NCBI GenBank assembly: GCA_020048985.1
Contig: JAIFLR010000076.1
Coordinates: 23,903 to 87,902, forward strand
DNA: 64,000 nucleotides
Direction of reading: 5' to 3'
From: Halobacteriovorax sp.
GTDB lineage: Bacteria; Bdellovibrionota; Bacteriovoracia; Bacteriovoracales; Bacteriovoracaceae
The position numbers were made by a program, and so were the translations under genes. Each line of letters starts with the position of its first letter. Positions within the stretch are counted from its first letter, which is position 1. The notes beneath the pieces were generated by a model that saw only the letters and a list, made by a program, of their open reading frames with translations, ran no database searches and was not told the DNA's origin. Below are positions 35,205-45,878 of this stretch, in pieces.

Positions 35205-38200
35205 ATGACGAACGTCCCAATTATAAAATTTATGTTTCGATCCGAATGGAAGGCTTTGCCTGATGCTTTGCATATGGGTCCGGTCTACGAGTCTGAAAAT
35301 TTTGATTCTGCCAATGACATAACTACTTTTTTAAGTGGAGTCCCAGCAGGATTGGTTATTGTCTCTCTCCAGGATAAGAACGATCTCGTCCAGCTAGCAA
35401 CGATGATGAAGCTTGTGAAGAAAGTCGCATCAGGTACTACTTTGAAAGTGATGGTAGTTAATTTTTCTGCCAATAGGCAGTTTGAAAAAGCTGTCGAAAA
35501 ATTAGGAATTTTAGATTTAATTGATGGAAAAATCCAGACCAAAGCCTTGAGATATAAGATCGACTTTATGATGAAGTCGATAAACGCTCAGTTAAAGAAA
35601 AGTGCGAACGCTGCTACTAGTTCGGTTAAGGCTTTAGAAAATACAAAATCCCAAGAAAAGAAAGCTGCTGAAAATATCCCAGTTTGGTCAAGTCCACTGG
35701 ATTGTGAAGATGATATCTGGATCCTTCGCGCGGAAGTCGATTGTAAAAAGATTATTAGCAGATGGTTAATCAAGCTTGTTGGCCCTAGCCCCTACGTTGC
35801 GGGCTGGGTAGAGTCAGGCACACCTGGGCTCTGGAAGTTCGATTTCAAATCAAACAAAGATTCATTTATAGCTGGTGAGGGGACTTGGTACTTTAGCGGG
35901 GATCAAAAACCAGATTTCATTTGGAATGAAAATATATGGACTTTTACTGGTGAATCATTCGAATTATATTACAAAGAGAAAGACCAGAATTTATCTCGCC
36001 TGAAGCTAAAAGATAAAACACTAACTATCTCTAAAACATCTGAATTTGCCAGGATGAGAGAGAAAGTCATTCTTGAAAGCTTTGACAAAGACCTAGTCTT
36101 TAAAAAAGAGCTTCAGGAAAATATTGAAAATGAAAATTTTGATGGTGAAAAAGAGAAACTTCAGAATCTTGCAGGCAAGGGAAAGACTGAATCACTTACC
36201 CAAGGGCCACTTTCAGGAAAAAGCAAGACCGATGCTCTGAACAATGATCCTCTTTCAGGAAAAAATAAGACAGACTCCTTAAATCAGGGTCCACTATCAG
36301 GAAAAACTGAGCCTTCTGGGAACAAAAAAGATGATCCTCTAGCGATGGATCTTGAGTCTGGCGATAACTCATTAAACAATGATCCTCTTTCACAGAAGAC
36401 CAAGACCACAAAGGGATCCACTTTCTGGAAAGGTAAAAATGAATACGAAAAAGAGGGCAAGCCTGAGGCTGATGACTTGCATTCTACTGCTAGCGAAGGA
36501 GTAAAGTCTGGAGCAGAACTTTCTCTGGATGCAAATGGTAAGCACGAGAAATATTATAAGAATCATAATGAAGCTGAAAAATTTGAGGCTAAAGATGTTG
36601 GCCACGCGATTAAAAAAGATGGAGTCAGTGACAATCTTAAGGGAAAAACTGATCCTACCCAAGCTGCGCAAAATGGTGCAGCTGATTTAAACGGGAAGTC
36701 CTCAACTGACAAGTTGAAGGCGCACCTTACTTCACCAGAATCGGCAAAGGACAAGTCGGGTCAAGGTGAAACTCAAAAGTCTGAGAGAGATTTGAGTGGA
36801 AGAAATTCAACCGATAAACTTCAGGGGCATTTAACATCTCCAGACGCAAAAAAACAAAATGCTACGAAAGAACTTTCGGGTGAAAAGACGCTAGGTCATG
36901 CAGCTGCTGAAAAAGAAGCCAAAGAAAAAGCAGCCAAAGATGCGACTACTTCTAAAACTGAAATTGAGAAAAAGACAGAGTTACTGGCCGCTCTTAAGGC
37001 AAAAAAACAAAAAATAGAAGAAGAGAACCAAGAGAAAGAAGCCATCGCTAAAAGAAAAGAAAGCGCTTCATCAGCAGCCTCTAAACAAAACGCTGATGGA
37101 GAGAATCTTGATATAGATAAAGATAAAACACGGTCTAAAGAAATATTGGATAAAGAGAAATCATCGGCCACTAGACTGGAAAGCGAAACCAAGTCAGGCA
37201 AGTTACTTAATTTTAAAGACAAAGAAGTTGAGAGTAACTTTGAAGCAACTAATATCTGGTCCAGAGATTTGGATGAATCGATACAAACGGCAAAAGTAAC
37301 CTCTTATCTTGTGCAAGATCAAACCAGGGTTAGTTGTAATCTGGATGATCATTTTGACCAGTCGATTATTTTCACGACCACCGAAAGTGGTATATCACAG
37401 TCTGAAAAAGTTACTTTAAATTTAAACTTTAAATATCTCAATAAGAGCACGGATCTAAAGTTTGATGGAAATATTACTCAAATGGAATCAGATCATGAAG
37501 GAACTCAATACATTACGGTTGAGATCTCAAAAGAGAACGTTTCGGCTTTTAATGCTTTTATGAAGTTGTACAATATGCGACAGAAGAACATCGACTTTTA
37601 TTCTGAGAACGAGATCCTAGTGGTTGATAAGAATCCTGGATCACGCAATAGACTTCTCAAAATTGTCTGTGACATGGGTGCCAAGAGACACTTGGTACAC
37701 ACGGCCAGCGGCTTGGTAGAAGCGACAAATGTATTGAATGAAAAAAAGATAACTCTTGTTTTGTCCGATTATCTGGTTGCTGGTGGATCAGGCTTTGATC
37801 TATTCAAGATGCTGCGTGAGCAGCAGCCAACCAATAAAGATCTTTGTTTGGTCCTGGTTACTTCAAACATATCTCAAACGGCTGTCGCTAAAGCTGCCGA
37901 GGAAGATGTAGATTCGTTTATCATTAAGCCTTACACCCTTCAGAGTATCCAAGAGAATTTAATTTCAACCATCGTCGCGAAGGTTAGTCCCTCTGAGTAT
38001 ATGCTTAAGATAGATGAGGCCAAAAAATTCATTCAAATAGCAGATTTGGATAAAGCAACTGAGCTTCTAAATCAGGCGATGAAGCTTCATCCTAAACCGG
38101 CACTTGCTCTCTTTTACATGGGTCAAGTTGAATACATGAGAACCTATGTTGAAGAGGCACAGGGTTCATACCAAGAAGGACTTTCATTCAACACTATTCA

Positions 38201-38852
38201 TTACAAATGTCTGGTTGGTCTTTATGAGCTGTTTTTAAGGGAAAAGAAATTTACTGAAGCATACGGAATCGTCAAAAAGATATCAAAATACTTTCCGGCA
38301 AATCCAGACAGATTGAGCCAGATTGTTAGGCTTGCTGTACGCACAGAAAATTTCAAAGATATGCAGTTCTACTACGACATCTTTATTACGCTTGATGAGC
38401 GGTCTCCAGCCTTGACGAATTATATGGGGGCAGGACTGTATGTTGCTGGTAAATACCTTCTTAATAATAATGACGCTACCACGGCCTTGAAGTATTTTGA
38501 TAATATCGCTGTCTCTTGTTCTGAATTTACGAAATTCACCCGCGCGATCATTACATTCTTAGTTTCAAATAATCGTGGGGAAGCCGCCCAGAAATTTATG
38601 GGGCGTTTTCCTGCTGGATCGAAAGATGATGAGGATTATTTGGTCAGTGATTATTTACTAGATTCGGGTACCAACGCTGAATCCCACGTGTTGGTTAAAA
38701 AAGGCCTGGATCTCTACAACAAAAACATTCGGGATTATCATTGCATGAAAATTCTTTTGCATGCTATGGAGCTGAGTGGTTACAAAGAAGATAAAATATC
38801 CAAGTACCGGGCTGAATTTAATCAGCTTTGGCCTTTATCAGTTGCTGCCTAG
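35205..38852 (+). CDS. Large response-regulator/TPR scaffold protein (1215 aa)
   Basis: Not a known family member as a whole. Order: N-terminal receiver-like domain without a clear phospho-acceptor (about 1-130), a possible GYF/aromatic-rich domain (about 155-285), a long charged low-complexity region (about 300-670) with three tandem 14-residue repeats at 322-363 (LSGKNKTDSLNQGP type) and two 18-residue repeats at 494-511 and 529-546 (GKSSTDKL type), a PilZ-like domain (about 695-795), a true receiver at about 803-920 with D855 (LSDYL) and K908 (IKPY), and TPR repeats to about 1130. No DNA-binding output. It is cytosolic and may gather partners. No ribosome site; GATAAG lies 7 bases before the ATG. 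Confidence 0.8.
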   Translation: MTNVPIIKFMFRSEWKALPDALHMGPVYESENFDSANDITTFLSGVPAGLVIVSLQDKNDLVQLATMMKLVKKVASGTTLKVMVVNFSANRQFEKAVEKLGILDLIDGKIQTKALRYKIDFMMKSINAQLKKSANAATSSVKALENTKSQEKKAAENIPVWSSPLDCEDDIWILRAEVDCKKIISRWLIKLVGPSPYVAGWVESGTPGLWKFDFKSNKDSFIAGEGTWYFSGDQKPDFIWNENIWTFTGESFELYYKEKDQNLSRLKLKDKTLTISKTSEFARMREKVILESFDKDLVFKKELQENIENENFDGEKEKLQNLAGKGKTESLTQGPLSGKSKTDALNNDPLSGKNKTDSLNQGPLSGKTEPSGNKKDDPLAMDLESGDNSLNNDPLSQKTKTTKGSTFWKGKNEYEKEGKPEADDLHSTASEGVKSGAELSLDANGKHEKYYKNHNEAEKFEAKDVGHAIKKDGVSDNLKGKTDPTQAAQNGAADLNGKSSTDKLKAHLTSPESAKDKSGQGETQKSERDLSGRNSTDKLQGHLTSPDAKKQNATKELSGEKTLGHAAAEKEAKEKAAKDATTSKTEIEKKTELLAALKAKKQKIEEENQEKEAIAKRKESASSAASKQNADGENLDIDKDKTRSKEILDKEKSSATRLESETKSGKLLNFKDKEVESNFEATNIWSRDLDESIQTAKVTSYLVQDQTRVSCNLDDHFDQSIIFTTTESGISQSEKVTLNLNFKYLNKSTDLKFDGNITQMESDHEGTQYITVEISKENVSAFNAFMKLYNMRQKNIDFYSENEILVVDKNPGSRNRLLKIVCDMGAKRHLVHTASGLVEATNVLNEKKITLVLSDYLVAGGSGFDLFKMLREQQPTNKDLCLVLVTSNISQTAVAKAAEEDVDSFIIKPYTLQSIQENLISTIVAKVSPSEYMLKIDEAKKFIQIADLDKATELLNQAMKLHPKPALALFYMGQVEYMRTYVEEAQGSYQEGLSFNTIHYKCLVGLYELFLREKKFTEAYGIVKKISKYFPANPDRLSQIVRLAVRTENFKDMQFYYDIFITLDERSPALTNYMGAGLYVAGKYLLNNNDATTALKYFDNIAVSCSEFTKFTRAIITFLVSNNRGEAAQKFMGRFPAGSKDDEDYLVSDYLLDSGTNAESHVLVKKGLDLYNKNIRDYHCMKILLHAMELSGYKEDKISKYRAEFNQLWPLSVAA

Positions 38853-38966
38853 TTGATCGTTCTTGTCAGTTTAATTCATACATCTTCTTACCGAGTGACG
38901 TTCTTCTTTTACTAAACCCTCTGCATTTGTTGTCCTTCTATGTAATCGACATATAAGGAGTAGAGT

Positions 38967-40313
38967 ATGTTTAATTGGAAAGGAAGCCTGATCGCACTTG
39001 CGCTAGTTTCAACGAGTGTTTGGTCACAAGAATCATTTATTGTTAGATTTGATTTAAATGAAGGTATGAAAACATATCTACGTGCAAATGAATTTGATAT
39101 CACTGGTGTGAACTACCAAACAAACGAAATCGAAGCATTGTTAACTGAAGCTGAGCTCGCTCAAGTGAGTTCACAGAAATCTGCAGTGATGAAATTTGCT
39201 TTTCCTCAGAATCTTGCTGTGGCACCGGATGATGGATACAAAAACCCTGATGAAATTACTGATTTTGTAAATGACATCCATGCCAAGTACCCTGACATAA
39301 CAACGATTAAAGTAATTGGAAAAACACTTGAGGGCAGAGATATTCTTGCACTTAAGATTTCTGATAATCCAACAATCGATGAAGCTGAGCCAGCGATTCT
39401 GGTAAATGCCATGCACCACGCCCGAGAGGTAATGACGCCGGAAATTACTACGGACATGGTTGAATATCTGACTACTAATTATGGCCAAAAGAGTGAAGTC
39501 ACGAATTGGGTAAATGATACGGCTATCTGGGTTATTCCGATGTTTAACCTCGATGGAAATAATAAAATGTGGAACGAGAACTCCATGTGGAGAAAGAACA
39601 CAAGAAATGGACACGGCGTAGATATCAACCGGAATTACCCTACTGGGTGGAATTCGTGTAATGGATCAAGTGCTTCGACTAGTGCTCAAGACTACCGCGG
39701 AACAGGACCTGCCTCTGAACCTGAAACTCAGGCGATGATGAATTTTGTTGCGAGCATCAAGCCGGTTTTCAATATTTCTTATCATTCATATTCAGAAATT
39801 GTGATTTATCCCTTTGGTTGTCGCCCAAATAAAACTCCAACAACAGAAGCTGTTGAACAGATTGGAGCTGAGATTGGCAAGAAGCTTGATTACAAACCAG
39901 GAACTGCTTGGGAGCTTCTTTATAATGCTGATGGTGGAGATATTGACTGGATGTACACTCAGCACCAGGTAATTCCGTTCGTTATTGAAGTTAACAGCAC
40001 TAACCAAGGCTTTCACCCAGGTTATGATAAGTGGAGAGACAAGACAGTTCTGAGAAACCGTCCAGGTTGGATGCACTTATTTGCTCGTTTAAATGGCCCT
40101 AGCTTGCAGGGTTTAGTTGATGCTTCTGAATACCAAACGATTAAAATTCTTAAGACTGGTACCAGCACTGAGCTTCAGACGTATAAGATTAATCCAGATG
40201 GCAGTTTCTATATTATTTTGAAGGCTGGCACATATGACTTCTCTTTCGAGGGTCTGAAAACCAAGAAACTTTCAAAGATAGATGTGAATCAAAAAGTAGA
40301 AGTTAAGTTTTAA
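38967..40313 (+). CDS. Secreted M14 zinc carboxypeptidase
   Basis: 448-residue exported peptidase that trims C-terminal residues. Signal peptide MFNWKGSLIALALVSTSVWS, then a short pro-part and the catalytic domain from about 92 with zinc ligands H151 and E154 (HHARE), H272 (SYHSY) and catalytic E340 (FVIEVNS), plus DINRNYPTGW. A beta-rich tail after about 375 looks like a carboxypeptidase regulatory-like domain. AAGGAG precedes the ATG. A strong terminator follows, inside the opposite gene. Confidence 0.92.
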   Translation: MFNWKGSLIALALVSTSVWSQESFIVRFDLNEGMKTYLRANEFDITGVNYQTNEIEALLTEAELAQVSSQKSAVMKFAFPQNLAVAPDDGYKNPDEITDFVNDIHAKYPDITTIKVIGKTLEGRDILALKISDNPTIDEAEPAILVNAMHHAREVMTPEITTDMVEYLTTNYGQKSEVTNWVNDTAIWVIPMFNLDGNNKMWNENSMWRKNTRNGHGVDINRNYPTGWNSCNGSSASTSAQDYRGTGPASEPETQAMMNFVASIKPVFNISYHSYSEIVIYPFGCRPNKTPTTEAVEQIGAEIGKKLDYKPGTAWELLYNADGGDIDWMYTQHQVIPFVIEVNSTNQGFHPGYDKWRDKTVLRNRPGWMHLFARLNGPSLQGLVDASEYQTIKILKTGTSTELQTYKINPDGSFYIILKAGTYDFSFEGLKTKKLSKIDVNQKVEVKF

Positions 40314-40602
40314 GTTTCTGAAGGGCCTCTTTGAGGCCCTTTTTTATTTCCTCACAATCATCCAATTTTACATCCAGAATGTATTTCTTTTGTGGAAAGC
40401 AGGTTATTGCAATCCCCTCAGAGCATTTACCGAGGCAACCGCTTCTAAAGACCTTGATTTCCTTTTGCATTTCTTCTTTTGCCCACTTCTTTAGATTATC
40501 AGTCAGCTCTTTTGCTCCTTTATCAAAGCAAGATTCATCACCGTCACGTTTGTGGTTACAAACAAAGACTTCTATCGTTGAGTTCAGTTTTTCATCTTTC
40601 AT
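40303..40602 (-). CDS. Thioredoxin-like [2Fe-2S] ferredoxin
   Basis: 99-residue small electron carrier of the NuoE-like ferredoxin family: conserved pattern EVFVCNHKRDGDESC, then RSGCLGKC, with cysteines placed to hold one [2Fe-2S] cluster. ATG 40602 with AAGGA upstream is preferred over the longer start at 40653. It overlaps the carboxypeptidase gene by 11 bp, and the plus-strand terminator of that gene lies in its codons KGLKEAL. Redox partner unknown. Confidence 0.88.
   Translation of the reverse strand: MKDEKLNSTIEVFVCNHKRDGDESCFDKGAKELTDNLKKWAKEEMQKEIKVFRSGCLGKCSEGIAITCFPQKKYILDVKLDDCEEIKKGLKEALQKLKT
40321..40345 (+). terminator. Terminator of the M14 carboxypeptidase gene
   Basis: AAGGGCCTC, loop TTT, GAGGCCCTT, then T-run: perfect 9-bp stem eight bases after the stop. 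It is wholly within the coding part of the convergent ferredoxin gene. Confidence 0.85.
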
Positions 40603-40627
40603 AAATTTCCTTAAATTTAAATTATGA

Positions 40628-40633
40628 TACAAT
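40628..40633 (+). promoter_or_regulatory. -10 element of the DCC-family gene
   Basis: TACAAT, eight bases before the ATG at 40642, with no ribosome site; weak -35 (ATTTCC) 17 bases upstream. Suggests a leaderless mRNA. Confidence 0.45.
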
Positions 40634-40641
40634 AAAGTCAT

Positions 40642-41022
40642 ATGAAATACCATTTGCCGTTAGTTCTCTATGATCCGGAATGCCCATTGTGCGTAAGATT
40701 TAAGCAGGGACTGGAATACCTGGATAAAAATATCTGTTATTGGTCCGTGAGAGATGAAGAAGTCTATTTGGAGTTCCCTGAGCTATCCAGGCAAGCATGT
40801 TTGGATAAAATTCATATGATTACAGAGGATAGAAAAATATTAGTGGGGCCAGAGGTTGTGGATTATTTGGCCAGCAGGATTCCTGGAGTCTCCAAACTAG
40901 GCTGGCTTCTGGATAATGAGCAGGGGAAAAAGATTAAGGACTATTTTTATCAAAAAGTAGAAGAATTACGGGAACTGTCGCAAAAAAAAGAAAAAGAATG
41001 CGACCAATGTCCCCGTAAATAA
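40642..41022 (+). CDS. DCC-family (DUF393) thiol-disulfide protein
   Basis: 126-residue protein with the family opening VLYDPECPLCVRFKQGLEYLD, a CxxC redox site in a thioredoxin-like setting. Members are thought to handle thiols, with no settled substrate. A lysine-rich tail ends in CDQCPRK, giving a second CxxC, which is unusual and could bind metal. No ribosome site, but TACAAT lies eight bases before the ATG. It is divergent from the ferredoxin gene 40 bp away, which suggests a joint redox role. Confidence 0.82.
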   Translation: MKYHLPLVLYDPECPLCVRFKQGLEYLDKNICYWSVRDEEVYLEFPELSRQACLDKIHMITEDRKILVGPEVVDYLASRIPGVSKLGWLLDNEQGKKIKDYFYQKVEELRELSQKKEKECDQCPRK

Positions 41023-41023
41023 A

Positions 41024-41980
41024 TTAAAAAAGATTTGAAGCGATCTGCTGGATTGCAGTGGATTTACCCATTGAGTAGAAGTGCAAACAAGGAACTTTCA
41101 TTGCCACCAGTTCTTTGGCCTGCTGGATGGACCATTCAACACCCACGTTTTTGACTTCTTCATCATTTCGACATTTATCAATGGCATCGATAAGGTCGTC
41201 TGGCATATCGATAAAAAAGTTACGCGGAAGATTTGTAATCTGCGACTTCATCGTGATCGGTTTGAGACCTGGGATGATAGGAATAGTAATTCCTTCTGCC
41301 CGGCATTTTTCTACATATTCAAAATATTTTTTGTTATCAAAAAACATTTGTGTCACTACGTATTCGGCCCCATTTTGAATCTTCTGTTTCAAATACTTCA
41401 GATCGTTTTTGAGATTCGGGGATTCAAAATGTTTCTCGGGATAACCCGCGACACCAATGCAAAATTTTGTTGGAGTAGGGTTTTGAAGTTCATCTGAAAG
41501 ATAGACCCCTTTATTCATGTGATGGATCTGATCAACCAGATCTTCAGCAAATCTGTGACCGCCAGGAGTGGCTTCAAATGATTTTTGTCCCTTAATGGGA
41601 TCGCCTCTTAAGGCCAGAACGTTGTCTATTCCCAAGAAATTGAGATCAATCAGGGCGTATTCAGTTTCTTCTTTAGTAAAGCCGCCACAGATAATATGCG
41701 GGACTGTATCGACATTGAACTTATGCATTAGGGCGGCACAAATGGAAACGGTACCTGGACGTTTACGTATTGAACGTTGTTCTAGTAAACCGTTGGGCAT
41801 TTTTTTATAAACAAATTCCTCTCTATGATAGGTGACATCGATGAACTTGGGTTTAAACTCCATCAATGGCGCCATGTTATCAAATAGTTTTTGAATACTT
41901 TCGCCAGTACTAGGGGGAAGGATCTCTAATGAGAAGAGAGTACCCTTGGAATTTTTTATATGATCAGTAACCTTGGCCAT
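41024..41980 (-). CDS. metF: 5,10-methylenetetrahydrofolate reductase
   Basis: FAD enzyme that makes 5-methyltetrahydrofolate, the methyl donor for MetH. 318 residues in a single TIM-barrel domain: SLEILPPSTG (catalytic Glu region), HIICGGFTKEETE, NVLALRGDP (catalytic Asp loop), and QMFFDNKKYFEYV with the Gln motif. The ATG is 2 bp from the metH stop, without its own clear ribosome site, so it is translated after metH. Normal length for bacteria. Confidence 0.95.
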   Translation of the reverse strand: MAKVTDHIKNSKGTLFSLEILPPSTGESIQKLFDNMAPLMEFKPKFIDVTYHREEFVYKKMPNGLLEQRSIRKRPGTVSICAALMHKFNVDTVPHIICGGFTKEETEYALIDLNFLGIDNVLALRGDPIKGQKSFEATPGGHRFAEDLVDQIHHMNKGVYLSDELQNPTPTKFCIGVAGYPEKHFESPNLKNDLKYLKQKIQNGAEYVVTQMFFDNKKYFEYVEKCRAEGITIPIIPGLKPITMKSQITNLPRNFFIDMPDDLIDAIDKCRNDEEVKNVGVEWSIQQAKELVAMKVPCLHFYSMGKSTAIQQIASNLF

Positions 41981-41982
41981 AA

Positions 41983-44900
41983 TTACATTAAGTTAGCTGA
42001 GAGCCACTTCTCCATTTCGTTTAATGATTTGTCTTTTCTCTTAGCATAATCCTCTAGCTGATCCCTGCCAATCCTTCCGACGTTAAAATATTTAGATTCA
42101 GGGTGAGCAAAGTACCAACCGCTGACTGAAGATGGTGGAACCATTGCCATCGATTCAGTAAGAGATACTCCGATAGTATTCTGGATATCCAGCATATTAA
42201 AGAGAGTGATCTTCTCTAAATGGTCTGGGCAAGCAGCGTAGCCAGGAGCTGGTCTAATTCCCTGGTATTTTTCTTTAACGAGTTCAGAGGTTGGAATTTC
42301 TTCTGTTGGTACGTAACCCCAGTACTCTTTTCTGACTTTTTGATGGAGTCTTTCAGCGAAAGCTTCTGCCAGTCGATCGGCCAGGGACTTAACGATAATT
42401 AGAGAGTAATCATCCTGGGCCGCTTCATATTTTTTGCATAGCTCATCCAACCCGATACCCGAAGTGACACAGAAAGCTCCCATATAGTCGACTTTACCCA
42501 GTTCTTTCGGGGCTACAAAGTCAGACAGAGCAGCATTGGGAGAAGTGGCTTCATCCATTTGTCTTTGTGAGCGGAGCATATGGAGTTTAGCCTTCACTTT
42601 GTCGGCGTTCCCAACCTGAAGAACTTTTTGATGTTTTCCGTGATTGTCACAGTTCCATTCATGAACTTTGTCTTCAACGGCGTACACTTCAATATCATCC
42701 CCTGTTGAATTGGCCGGGAATAATCCAAAGACGGCTTTCGCCTTAAGGGACTTATTTTTGATAATATCTTTAAGTAGGGCCTGAGCATCATTAAATAACT
42801 TCTTGGCTTCTGTTCCATAGGTTTCATCCTGAAGAATGGAAGGGTAACTTCCACGCATTCTCCAAGTCATAAAAAATGGAGTCCAGTCAATATATGGGAC
42901 AAGGTCCGCAATTGGGAAATCTTCTAAAACAGTTAACCCAAGTTTAATCGGTCTTCTGATCTCAGTTTTGTCCCAGTCAATTTTGACTTTGTTTTTTCGG
43001 GCATTATCAAGACTCAATAGCTTCTCTGCTTTTTGAGTTTCCTCATGATGCTCACGCATCTTTTTATATTCGGCTTTCTGCTCCTCATGGAGTTTTTGCT
43101 TGGTATTGTCATTGAGAAACTTTTCAACAACCGGAACGGCACGTGAAGCGTCTGATACGTGGATAACAGCTCCGTCATAATAGGGATCGATTTTAACTGC
43201 TGTGTGAACTCGAGAAGTTGTCGCCCCACCAATCAGAAGAGGAACTTTGAAGTTTAGCCGCTGCATTTCTTTAGCAACGTGGGTCATCTCATCAAGAGAA
43301 GGGGTAATAAGCCCTGAAAGCCCAATCATATCTACGTCTCGCTTTTTGGCTTCTTCAAGAATTTTCTCGCAAGGAACCATCACTCCCATGTCAATAACTT
43401 CATAGTTATTACAACCGAGCACAACTCCTACGATGTTTTTTCCAATATCATGAACGTCACCCTTCACGGTTGCCATGAGAATTCTTCCATTTCGCTTGGC
43501 CACGGCCCCAGACTTTTCAGCTTCAATAAATGGCTGAAGGTAAGCCACGGCTTTTTTCATGACTCGTGCTGATTTCACAACTTGGGGGAGAAACATTTTT
43601 CCTTCGCCGAAGAGATCACCAACGATACTCATTCCGGCCATAAGTGGACCTTCAATAACATCAAGTGGTCTTGGCAGCTTTGCTCTGGCCTCTTCGGTAT
43701 CAGCATCAATGAAGTCAACAATGCCTTTAACCAGTGCATGGGATAAGCGCTGTTCAACTGGAAGGGAGCGCCATTCTTCATCTTTCTTTTCTACTTTTGC
43801 CTGGCCTTTCACTTTGCTGGCAAATTCAATCAGGCGCTCAGTGGCTTCAGGATTTCTGTTAAAGATAACGTCTTCTACCAGAATTAATAAATCTGCAGGA
43901 ATGTCAGTATAAACTGGCAGGGCCCCTGCATTTACAATCCCCATGTCTAGGCCGGCTTTAATGGCATGATAAAGAAAAGCCGAATGCATGGATTCGCGAA
44001 CAAGATTATTTCCACGGAAAGAGAATGAAAGGTTAGAAATCCCCCCACTGGTTTTTGCGTATGGGAGATTCTGTTTTATCCAAGTGATCGCCTTGATAAA
44101 ATCAACTGCGTAGTTGTTATGCTCTTCCATCCCTGTACCAACAGTCAGGATGTTTGGGTCGAAAATAATGTCTTCGGCCTTGAATTTTACTGTTTCAGTT
44201 AAAATTTTATAGGCGCGAGAGCAGATTTCAATTCTTCTTTCAAAGTTATCGGCCTGACCTTTCTCATCAAAGGCCATGACCACAACTGCTGCCCCATATT
44301 TTCTCACAAGCTTGGCCTGTTCAATAAACTTAGCTTCACCTTCTTTGAGTGAGATTGAGTTTACAATCGCCTTACCTTGAACGCGTTTAAGGCCTTCTTC
44401 GATGACACTCCACTTAGAAGAATCAATCATCACCGGAACTTTACAGATATCGGGCTCTGAAGCAATCAGGTTCAAAAAATGAACCATCGCTTCTTCTGAG
44501 TTAATCATCCCGTCATCCATGTTCACATCGATGATTTGGGCGCCGTTCTCAACTTGCTCACGGGCAACACGCAGAGCTTCTTCGAAGTTTTTTTCAATGA
44601 TTAGTTTTTTGAAGGCAATTGAACCAGTCAGATTGGTTCTTTCACCAATGTTGATGAAGTTTGATCCTGGGAAAATTTTCAGGGGCTCAAGACCCGAGAG
44701 TTTAGGGATTTTTTCAAGCTCTGGTAAAACTCTTGGAGAGTAACCTTTGGCCACTTCGGCAATCGCCTGAATATGGTGGTTGGTTGTTCCGCAGCATCCG
44801 CCAACAATATTAACCCATTTATTTTTTAGAAATTCTGAAAGTGTCGCTGACATATGTTGAGGGGTCTCATCATATTGCCCAAATTCATTTGGAAGACCAG

Positions 44901-45711
44901 CGTTGGGGTAAACAGAAATATGGAAAGGTGATTCTTTAGCAAGAACTTCAACGTAGGGCCGCATGAGTTCTGCACCTAGTGCGCAGTTAATGCCGATAGA
45001 CAGAAGAGGGTAGTGAGAAACAGAGTAGAGAAAAGCTTCAATCGTCTGACCTGAAAGAGTTCGTCCGGAAGCATCGGTAATAGTTCCTGAAACCATCACG
45101 GGCAGAGGTTCTTTGTTTTCTTTTTCAAAATAATCAGCAATCGCAAAGAGAGCTGCCTTACAGTTGAGCGTATCGAAAACAGTTTCCACCAAAAGGATGT
45201 CGACTCCACCTTCGACTAGATATTTTGTTTGTTCATAGTAGTTAGCAACAAGGATATCAAAATCCACAGCTCGAAAGCCCGGATTGTTCACGTCAGGAGA
45301 AAGTGAGGCGGTCTTGGTCGTTGGACCGATTGAGCCAGCTACGAACCTAGGCTTTGAAGGATCTTTCTTAGTAAATTCTTCTGCACATTTTTTAGCAAGT
45401 TTAGCTGCGACCAAATTTAATTCAGGAACAAGTGCTTCCATGTTGTAGTCACTCATGGAAATTTGAGTGCAACTAAAGGTGTTGGTTTCAATTATATCTG
45501 CGCCGGCCTCTAGATATTTATTATGAATTTCTTCAATGACTTTGGGATTTGATAAAACGAGCAGATCGTTATTACCTTTAAGTGGGCTCTTCCAATCTAG
45601 AAAGCGAGTCCCTCGATAATCATTTTCCTGCAGATTATATTTCTGGATCATGGTCCCCATGGCGCCATCAAGGATCAAAACTTTTTCTTTCAGTACTTGC
45701 TGTATTTTCAC
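41983..45711 (-). CDS. metH: Cobalamin-dependent methionine synthase
   Basis: 1242-residue modular enzyme that moves a methyl group from methyltetrahydrofolate through cobalamin to homocysteine. Order: homocysteine domain (about 1-330, Zn Cys in GINCALG and GGCCGT), pterin-binding domain (about 345-615, [11 protein letters not shown]), B12 domains with [11 protein letters not shown] (His under the cobalt), and the SAM activation domain (about 920-1242, [12 protein letters not shown]). GTG start with AAGGA nine bases upstream, and a TTGACG-17-TACTCT promoter just before. Operon with metF. Confidence 0.97.
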   Translation of the reverse strand: MKIQQVLKEKVLILDGAMGTMIQKYNLQENDYRGTRFLDWKSPLKGNNDLLVLSNPKVIEEIHNKYLEAGADIIETNTFSCTQISMSDYNMEALVPELNLVAAKLAKKCAEEFTKKDPSKPRFVAGSIGPTTKTASLSPDVNNPGFRAVDFDILVANYYEQTKYLVEGGVDILLVETVFDTLNCKAALFAIADYFEKENKEPLPVMVSGTITDASGRTLSGQTIEAFLYSVSHYPLLSIGINCALGAELMRPYVEVLAKESPFHISVYPNAGLPNEFGQYDETPQHMSATLSEFLKNKWVNIVGGCCGTTNHHIQAIAEVAKGYSPRVLPELEKIPKLSGLEPLKIFPGSNFINIGERTNLTGSIAFKKLIIEKNFEEALRVAREQVENGAQIIDVNMDDGMINSEEAMVHFLNLIASEPDICKVPVMIDSSKWSVIEEGLKRVQGKAIVNSISLKEGEAKFIEQAKLVRKYGAAVVVMAFDEKGQADNFERRIEICSRAYKILTETVKFKAEDIIFDPNILTVGTGMEEHNNYAVDFIKAITWIKQNLPYAKTSGGISNLSFSFRGNNLVRESMHSAFLYHAIKAGLDMGIVNAGALPVYTDIPADLLILVEDVIFNRNPEATERLIEFASKVKGQAKVEKKDEEWRSLPVEQRLSHALVKGIVDFIDADTEEARAKLPRPLDVIEGPLMAGMSIVGDLFGEGKMFLPQVVKSARVMKKAVAYLQPFIEAEKSGAVAKRNGRILMATVKGDVHDIGKNIVGVVLGCNNYEVIDMGVMVPCEKILEEAKKRDVDMIGLSGLITPSLDEMTHVAKEMQRLNFKVPLLIGGATTSRVHTAVKIDPYYDGAVIHVSDASRAVPVVEKFLNDNTKQKLHEEQKAEYKKMREHHEETQKAEKLLSLDNARKNKVKIDWDKTEIRRPIKLGLTVLEDFPIADLVPYIDWTPFFMTWRMRGSYPSILQDETYGTEAKKLFNDAQALLKDIIKNKSLKAKAVFGLFPANSTGDDIEVYAVEDKVHEWNCDNHGKHQKVLQVGNADKVKAKLHMLRSQRQMDEATSPNAALSDFVAPKELGKVDYMGAFCVTSGIGLDELCKKYEAAQDDYSLIIVKSLADRLAEAFAERLHQKVRKEYWGYVPTEEIPTSELVKEKYQGIRPAPGYAACPDHLEKITLFNMLDIQNTIGVSLTESMAMVPPSSVSGWYFAHPESKYFNVGRIGRDQLEDYAKRKDKSLNEMEKWLSANLM

Positions 45712-45743
45712 TGCCGATTATCCTTATCAATGTTTAAGCGGGT

Positions 45744-45772
45744 AGAGTATTAATTGTTTAGATTTACGTCAA
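45744..45772 (-). promoter_or_regulatory. Promoter of metH-metF
   Basis: Minus strand TTGACG (45772-45767), 17-base spacer, TACTCT (45749-45744). The leader would be only about 27 bases, too short for a riboswitch. Confidence 0.6.
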
Positions 45773-45878
45773 GGAATATCTAATGATTCTAGCTAGTTGA
45801 ATTATATTTAGACGTGGCAGACAGAATTGGTCAAGAAAATCACGCAACTAGCCGATAATTAGACAATCCGAGGTACGA

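Noticed and set aside
36160..37230. Repeat-rich DNA as a possible CRISPR or mobile element
   Set aside because: The repeats are in frame, degenerate at DNA level and code for the 14- and 18-residue protein repeats.
39171..39614. 147-codon open frame antisense to the carboxypeptidase gene
   Set aside because: Lies wholly inside a well-supported gene, no ribosome site or recognisable domain.
41081..41497. 138-codon open frame antisense to metF
   Set aside because: Shadow of metF with Phe-rich, non-protein-like composition.
45712..45878. SAM or cobalamin riboswitch before metH
   Set aside because: The promoter leaves a leader of about 27 bases, and no B12-box or SAM-type fold was seen.
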